Origin: Elainella sp. Prado103
Lineage (GTDB): Bacteria; Cyanobacteriota; Cyanobacteriia; Elainellales; Elainellaceae
DNA: 64,000 nt
NCBI GenBank assembly: GCA_025454395.1
Contig: JALOOM010000030.1
Location: forward strand, 1-64,000
Direction: 5' to 3'
The translations under genes were made by a program, and so were the position numbers. Positions 59,348 through 64,000 of this stretch are shown here, one piece after another; positions within the stretch are counted from its first letter, which is position 1; every line of letters begins with the position of its first letter. A model generated the notes under the pieces. That model was not told the origin of the DNA and ran no database searches. It worked only from the letters and a program-made list of their open reading frames with translations.

Positions 59348-61414
59348 ATGTCTTCCCGTTATTTGCTGATTAACTTAGCTAAGCGGCATCCACGCCTTGT
59401 CATCCTCAACATTCTTTTTGGATTTTCTGGAGCATTATTTAATGGTATTAGCACTGCCCTGATTATTCCAGTCTTACTGAGTTTTCTAGGGCAGTCGATC
59501 GCCACCAAAGGGGCACCTCCTGTCATTCAAGCTCTCCTTAGCCCTTTCCAAAGTAGCTCTGGCGATTACAACCAACTGCTCATGACCGGAGCAATTTTGC
59601 TGATGATTGTCCTAAAGAATGCTGCCGCTTACAGCAATGCTCTCGTAGCAGGCATCCTCAAACGCGCTACGGCAAACGATCTCCGCAATCAGGGGCTGCG
59701 AATGTTGCTTGAAGTTGACATTGAATATTATGTCAACATGGGAATTGGGGATATTATCAATCGATTAAATAACGAAGTCTCACGGGCAGCCAGCGCAATT
59801 AGCACGATTACTCGCACAGTCACAATTGCGATTACAGCCCTGGTATTTATCGGCTTACTTCTCTCCATGAGTTGGCAGCTCACAATCCTGACGACCGGCT
59901 TGCTAGCAGTGGTTGCTTTCGTCAATCAATACAGCATTGCTCGCTCTAAACTCTTTGGTAAACAGCTCTCGGAAACCTCACGCCATTATTCCACTGCCGT
60001 TTTAGACTTGCTCTCAGGAATGCGCTTGGTGCGATCGACCGCCAATGAGCAAGCCGAATATGAAAAAATTCATCAGTATATTTTGAAACGGGAACAGGCT
60101 GAGTTTAGATCGCAAGCCACTTCCGCCCTGATCGAACCCGTCAGTGAAGTAACGGGCATTGTCGCCCTGCTGTGCATTGTGTTCATTAGCCGCCTATTCC
60201 TCAGCCAGCAGATTGAAGCCTTTTCCACCGTTTTACTAACTTATTTATTTGTCTTATTTAGAACCCTGCCCTTAATTGCCCAGCTCAATGGAGCCCGCAG
60301 CCAATTCGCCAACATTTCCCCCAGCCTGGAAATTGCCCGCGACTTCCTGCGCCGAGATAACAAATCCTTCATGGTCAACGGCACCGTGCCTTTCACCTCC
60401 CTACAAGAAGGGATCCACTTTCAGCAGCTCAGCTTCTCCTATCCAGGGCAGAAAAAACAGGTGCTGAAATCGATCGATCTTTACCTACCCCGCAACCAAA
60501 CCTTAGCGCTGGTGGGAGCTTCGGGGGCTGGAAAATCCACCCTGGCCGATCTGCTGCCCCGCTTTTACGACCCGACCGGCGGGCGAATTTTGATCGATGG
60601 GCAAGATCTACGCAGCTTAGACTTTCGGACATTGCGGCGATCGATGGGCATTGTCAGCCAGGATACCTTCTTATTTAATACTACCGTGCGAGAAAACATC
60701 GCCTACGGGTGTCCCACTGCCACCGACGATCAAATTATCACAGCCGCCAAACAGGCCAACGCCTACGACTTTATTATGCAGTTGCCACAAGGCTTCGAAA
60801 CCCAAATTGGCGATCGAGGGGTGATGCTTTCGGGCGGCCAACGGCAGCGACTGGCGATCGCGAGAGCCTTGGTGCAGAATCCAGAGATTCTCATTTTAGA
60901 CGAAGCCACCAGTGCATTGGATACGGTTTCCGAACGATTAGTGCAGGAAGCGATCGAGAATTTGAGTCGAAATCGCACCACATTGGTGATCGCCCATCGC
61001 CTCTCCACCGTCAAAAAAGCCGATCAAATCGCCGTCATGGATCAGGGTCGGGTGGTAGAACTGGGAACCCATGCCCAACTGATTGCCCAGAATGGTTACT
61101 ACACGCGGTTGTGTGAAATGCAACTGACGGATCTATCCCACTCGCGCACCGACTTGCAGCAACCCCAATTAGCCCGCGTTTCCTACGAAGTCCGCTCTCT
61201 GCTCAGCAGCCTGGTGGGTGCCCTCAGCTTATTAGTAAATGATGCTTTAGATGAACCCGAAGAAAAACAGGAATTCACTGAGGAAGCCTATACCTCAGCC
61301 CTCCATCTCTTGAAAACTCTGGAACTCCTGGAGAAAGAGTCGGTTACTCCTGTCGCTCCTACCCTGGAAGCCACCCAATCGACCCAGCCGATCGCCACCG
61401 TAGGATTGTTTTAA
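59348..61414 (+). CDS. MsbA-type ABC exporter with HisKA-like C-terminal tail
   Basis: 688 residues from the ATG at 59348 (GGAG eight bases upstream); a long upstream frame from 59228 is unlikely. Six membrane helices (~15-320) and one NBD (~370-595: Walker A GASGAGKST, signature LSGGQRQRLAIARAL, Walker B LILDEATSALD, H-loop AHRLSTVKKAD). The type exports lipid-linked molecules (MsbA/HepA class), probably the product of the flanking glycosyltransferases. The last ~80 residues are unusual: RVSYEVRSLLSSLVGALSLL and EEKQEFTEEAYTSALHLLKT resemble a histidine-kinase dimerisation helix pair, but Tyr stands where the phospho-His of MSHEIRT should be. Confidence 0.88.
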   Translation: MSSRYLLINLAKRHPRLVILNILFGFSGALFNGISTALIIPVLLSFLGQSIATKGAPPVIQALLSPFQSSSGDYNQLLMTGAILLMIVLKNAAAYSNALVAGILKRATANDLRNQGLRMLLEVDIEYYVNMGIGDIINRLNNEVSRAASAISTITRTVTIAITALVFIGLLLSMSWQLTILTTGLLAVVAFVNQYSIARSKLFGKQLSETSRHYSTAVLDLLSGMRLVRSTANEQAEYEKIHQYILKREQAEFRSQATSALIEPVSEVTGIVALLCIVFISRLFLSQQIEAFSTVLLTYLFVLFRTLPLIAQLNGARSQFANISPSLEIARDFLRRDNKSFMVNGTVPFTSLQEGIHFQQLSFSYPGQKKQVLKSIDLYLPRNQTLALVGASGAGKSTLADLLPRFYDPTGGRILIDGQDLRSLDFRTLRRSMGIVSQDTFLFNTTVRENIAYGCPTATDDQIITAAKQANAYDFIMQLPQGFETQIGDRGVMLSGGQRQRLAIARALVQNPEILILDEATSALDTVSERLVQEAIENLSRNRTTLVIAHRLSTVKKADQIAVMDQGRVVELGTHAQLIAQNGYYTRLCEMQLTDLSHSRTDLQQPQLARVSYEVRSLLSSLVGALSLLVNDALDEPEEKQEFTEEAYTSALHLLKTLELLEKESVTPVAPTLEATQSTQPIATVGLF

Positions 61415-61508
61415 GCCACCTGAGCCCTGCTGATTAGCCTTGTTGAGCAACCGTGAACCCCTGAAAATAGCATGACTTCTGAGCTACCGTGACTCTAATT
61501 TACCAACC

Positions 61509-62684
61509 ATGAAACACTATCTGTTCTTCACCCGCAATGCCCTGCCCCAACCACGAGCCGATCTAGTTCAAGTAGCAAACTGTGCCAATGCCGCCGCCAA
61601 TTTAGGGTATTCAGCCGTTCTAGGCTATTTGCGCCCCAATAGCCGCAATCCACTGGAGTGGTTACATCCATTTTGCCCCCAACCGCCAACCCCTGAACTG
61701 AAGCAATTTTATAATCTGCAAGATCGGCTCCAAGTAGCAGCACTGCCGATCCCCTGGTTGAGCGATCACCATAAAAATACCTTTACCCATCCTAGTACGA
61801 TTATTTCCAAATATTATTTTCCAGTTCATATTCGCAGAAATACTAAAATTGTTCACACTCGTGATTGGAATTTCGTTAAAGCCGCAGTTCGATCGGGCAT
61901 TCCCGCCATTTATGAACATCATCATCACGAAGCCAAGCCCTTTGAACCAGAGATCGTTCAGCATCCTCTGTTCCAAATCGCCATCACCGTTGTAGATACC
62001 GTGCGAGAGAGCATGATCCAACAGGGAATGCCCCCCGACAAAGTTGTCACCTTGCACAATGGGTTCAATCAAGCTTTTTTAACCCGTCATCCAGTTGCAG
62101 CCGAGGCTTGGCGTAACCAGTTATTAACCCAACATCAATATTTAGCCGTTTATTCAGGTGGATTATATTCTTTTAAGGGCGTAGATCTACTGATCGAAGC
62201 AGCCAAACTACTGCCCAGCGTCCAGTTTGTCTTTGCAGGAGGTAACGACACTCAAGTTGCAACCTATCGCCAGTTCGCGATCGATCATCAAGTCGAGAAT
62301 GTCCAATTTTTAGGTTACCTGCGCCACGATCAACTTGTGAGTTTGCTGCAAGCGGCTGATGTGCTAGTCCATCCTCATCGTTTGACGGAAGAAGCCACCT
62401 ACACCTCACCCCTGAAATTTTTTGAATATATGGCATCGGGAACTCCGATTGTGGCCACCAAAATTCCACCGTTGATGCCGTTCCAAGCCTCTGGTGTAAT
62501 CGCAGGCTGGTGTGAGCCGGATCAGCCGCTTCAACTTGCCCAAGGCATTCAACAAGTTTTAACGACCCATCCACGCCGCACCACAGGCTATACCGGGGGT
62601 ATGGAATTTGTGCAACAGTTTTCCTGGGAGAACCGGATTCGTAAGATTTTAAGCTACGTTGAAACCGCCTACCAACCCGTTTAG
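61509..62684 (+). CDS. family 4 glycosyltransferase
   Basis: 391 residues, GT-B fold. N-terminal domain FTRNALPQPRADLVQVANCA and KIVHTRDWNFVKAAVRSGIP; C-terminal domain LAVYSGGLYSFKGVDLLIEA, then VQFLGYLRHDQLVSLLQAAD, and the family loop EATYTSPLKFFEYMASGTPI with the conserved Glu. It is on the same strand as the ABC exporter, 94 bases downstream, and completes a GT4-ABC-GT4 glycoconjugate cluster. Donor and acceptor sugars are unknown. Confidence 0.85.
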   Translation: MKHYLFFTRNALPQPRADLVQVANCANAAANLGYSAVLGYLRPNSRNPLEWLHPFCPQPPTPELKQFYNLQDRLQVAALPIPWLSDHHKNTFTHPSTIISKYYFPVHIRRNTKIVHTRDWNFVKAAVRSGIPAIYEHHHHEAKPFEPEIVQHPLFQIAITVVDTVRESMIQQGMPPDKVVTLHNGFNQAFLTRHPVAAEAWRNQLLTQHQYLAVYSGGLYSFKGVDLLIEAAKLLPSVQFVFAGGNDTQVATYRQFAIDHQVENVQFLGYLRHDQLVSLLQAADVLVHPHRLTEEATYTSPLKFFEYMASGTPIVATKIPPLMPFQASGVIAGWCEPDQPLQLAQGIQQVLTTHPRRTTGYTGGMEFVQQFSWENRIRKILSYVETAYQPV

Positions 62685-62973
62685 AGGCAGACTTGGAACC
62701 GAGCTGCCAGCCAACTGCTAACCAACTACTAACCAACTGGCAGCAAATTTCTCCCGCAGCAACAAGGTTCAAAGCGCTGCCGAAATCGTTGAGGCACCGT
62801 CTGCCAGTCCTATACAGAATCGTAAATTCGCCAGTTATTGACTTTTTATGCTTCCGGTTCGGGAAGTGCGATATTTCAGGTATCCAAAACCGAACCTGTC
62901 GATCGCTCAGCTTCGCTATTCTAGTGAATGTAAGGGTCAATCGTTTCAAAAGCAATCAAAGGAGGTCATCGGT

Positions 62974-63414
62974 ATGGCACTCATGCGCTGGCAGCCCTTC
63001 CATGAAATTGATGCGCTTCAACGTGAAATGAACCGTTTGTTTGATGACGTGTTAGCGCCCAGCACCCGTCGCGAACCAGGTATGGCATTTGTCCCAGCCG
63101 CAGAAGTCAAAGAAACTGAAGAGGCGATCCATCTACGGTTAGAAGTGCCCGGACTGGAAGCCAAAGACCTAAATGTAGAAGTCACCAGTGATGCGGTTTC
63201 CATTAGCGGCGAGCGGCAATCCAAAACCAACGTTGAAGATGGTGGTGTGATGCGAAGTGAGTTCCGCTACGGTCGATTCCAACGAGTGATTCCCCTGTCT
63301 ACCCCGATCGACAACCAAAATGTCCAGGCTGAATACAAAGATGGTATTTTAGCACTCACATTGCCAAAACGGGAAGACGAACGCAAAAAAGTGGTAAAAG
63401 TGAATCTTAACTAG
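62974..63414 (+). CDS. Hsp20 family small heat-shock protein
   Basis: 146 residues from the ATG at 62974, with the strong Shine-Dalgarno AAAGGAGG at 62958-62965. Alpha-crystallin domain: FVPAAEVKETEEAIHLRLEV, GLEAKDLNVEVTSDAVSISG, and GRFQRVIPLSTPID; C-terminal LTLPKREDERKKVVKVNLN contains the conserved IxI-like end. It is an ATP-independent holdase that keeps unfolding proteins soluble and, in cyanobacteria, also stabilises thylakoid membranes. The frame extends to 62848 upstream but has no start with comparable support. Confidence 0.93.
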   Translation: MALMRWQPFHEIDALQREMNRLFDDVLAPSTRREPGMAFVPAAEVKETEEAIHLRLEVPGLEAKDLNVEVTSDAVSISGERQSKTNVEDGGVMRSEFRYGRFQRVIPLSTPIDNQNVQAEYKDGILALTLPKREDERKKVVKVNLN

Positions 63415-63552
63415 AACTAGAACTAGAACTAGAGCCAACTGACTCACCCCATAGCAAGCAGAGCGTTTAGTCATTGATCCAGTAATGAATCATTAGACTA
63501 CCGATTGACTTGCTCGATCGCCCACCATTGCTAAAAATATTGCGAAAAAATG

Positions 63553-63597
63553 AGGACAGGTAGAGCGGAAGTTAATCCCCTAGCCTGTCCTTTTTGT
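63553..63597 (+). terminator. rho-independent terminator of the hsp20 gene
   Basis: AGGACAGG (63553-63560) pairs with CCTGTCCT (63584-63591), with a 23-base loop, followed by TTTTTG. It separates hsp20 from the convergent pntB. Confidence 0.85.
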
Positions 63598-63643
63598 TTC
63601 TCTGCCTTGCTATCCTTCAAGGGTTAGCCGATGAGGAGTTACG

Positions 63644-64000
63644 TTAAAGCTCCTTAACACCACCCACCAGTTTCGCCACCATGTCTTTAGCACTACCGAA
63701 TAGCATGACCGTTTTATCCTGGTAGAATAACTCATTCTCCACCCCAGAAAATCCAGCATTCATACCACGTTTGATCACGATCGCATGTTTTGCCCGATCC
63801 ACTTCCAGAATCGGCATTCCATAAATAGGACTGCTGTGATCATGGCGAGCCGCAGGATTCACCACATCATTCGCACCAATCACCAGTGCCACATCAGTGC
63901 GTTCAAACTCCGGGTTGACATCTTCCATATCATACAGTTGGGTATAGGGCACATTCGCCTCAGCCAACAGCACATTCATGTGACCTGGCATTCGACCCGC
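63644..64000 (-). CDS. pntB: NAD(P) transhydrogenase subunit beta, 3' end only
   Basis: 118 residues are visible; the gene continues beyond the window. The domain III NADP-binding part is recognised by [58 protein letters not shown] and the end [16 protein letters not shown]. With PntA it forms the membrane proton-translocating transhydrogenase that makes NADPH from NADH. Its membrane domain lies outside the window. Confidence 0.94.
   Translation of the reverse strand, partial: AGRMPGHMNVLLAEANVPYTQLYDMEDVNPEFERTDVALVIGANDVVNPAARHDHSSPIYGMPILEVDRAKHAIVIKRGMNAGFSGVENELFYQDKTVMLFGSAKDMVAKLVGGVKEL

Noticed and set aside
62916-62973. RNA thermometer before hsp20
   Set aside because: I looked for an anti-Shine-Dalgarno partner of AAAGGAGG in the leader and found none; a folding calculation would be needed to revive the idea.

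Overview
The window looks like the chromosome of a filamentous, Leptolyngbya/Oscillatoriales-type cyanobacterium. The case rests on oxygenic-phototroph genes (btpA for photosystem I biogenesis, gun4 for chlorophyll synthesis, a DUF1517/FLAP1-like gene, ebsA for cyanobacterial type IV pili, the rimO-crhR pair), on very frequent CGATCG / GCGATCGC (HIP1-type) palindromes, and on many short slippage-type tandem repeats between and inside genes. Base composition is moderate and most genes are separated by 50-400 bases; no rRNA, tRNA or CRISPR array was recognised.

Layout. 0-3 kb: cell-envelope genes (SPOR-like, L,D-transpeptidase, DUF1517). 3-9.3 kb, minus strand: a double glycosyltransferase-fold fusion, a transglutaminase-like protein, a DEDDh exonuclease, then the crhR RNA helicase behind rimO. 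9.6-12 kb: btpA and a VKOR-thioredoxin fusion (disulfide formation). 12-20.7 kb: CHASE2 Ser/Thr kinase, a membrane-anchored PD-(D/E)XK-like protein, hypothetical proteins, a YdcF-like protein, a PP2C phosphatase, an ABC1/UbiB kinase and a DUF6825 protein. 20.9-26.9 kb: DUF58, DUF309 and an LPS-export set (LptA-like, LptB, LptF/G-like). 27-32.4 kb: icd, a NarL-type response regulator, gun4, a HI0933-type flavoprotein and ebsA.

32.4-43.6 kb is an accessory island between ebsA and a DRTGG/phosphotransacetylase-like gene. It has (i) an eleven-gene, tightly overlapping minus-strand operon of virion-like but mostly unrecognisable proteins, read away from (ii) a tyrosine recombinase reduced to its catalytic domain; (iii) a ribbon-helix-helix regulator with an array of AGGTGAATAAC operators and divergent small genes; and (iv) an IS110-family DEDD recombinase preceded by a 247-base gap that folds, by eye, into a 5' hairpin plus two long stems with internal loops, the architecture of an IS110 bridge RNA. 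The candidate bridge RNA and the operon lacking any recognisable terminase, portal or major capsid gene are the two most interesting parts of the window. Two alternative pairs of short direct repeats could be its attachment sites.

43.6-64 kb: the DRTGG protein, PBP2 (mrdA), a complete potADBC polyamine importer, a NAGPA-type phosphodiester glycosidase behind a large two-partner-secretion (haemagglutinin-like) exoprotein, exonuclease III, glyoxalase II, a conserved 68-residue protein, a polysaccharide-type cluster (GT4 - ABC exporter - GT4) whose exporter carries a C-terminal helical tail resembling a histidine-kinase dimerisation domain that has lost its histidine, an Hsp20 chaperone, and the 3' end of pntB running off the window.

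All calls are by eye from translated sequence and remembered family signatures; no searches were run. Starts were moved from the longest ORF where an ATG/GTG with a Shine-Dalgarno sequence lies just inside.
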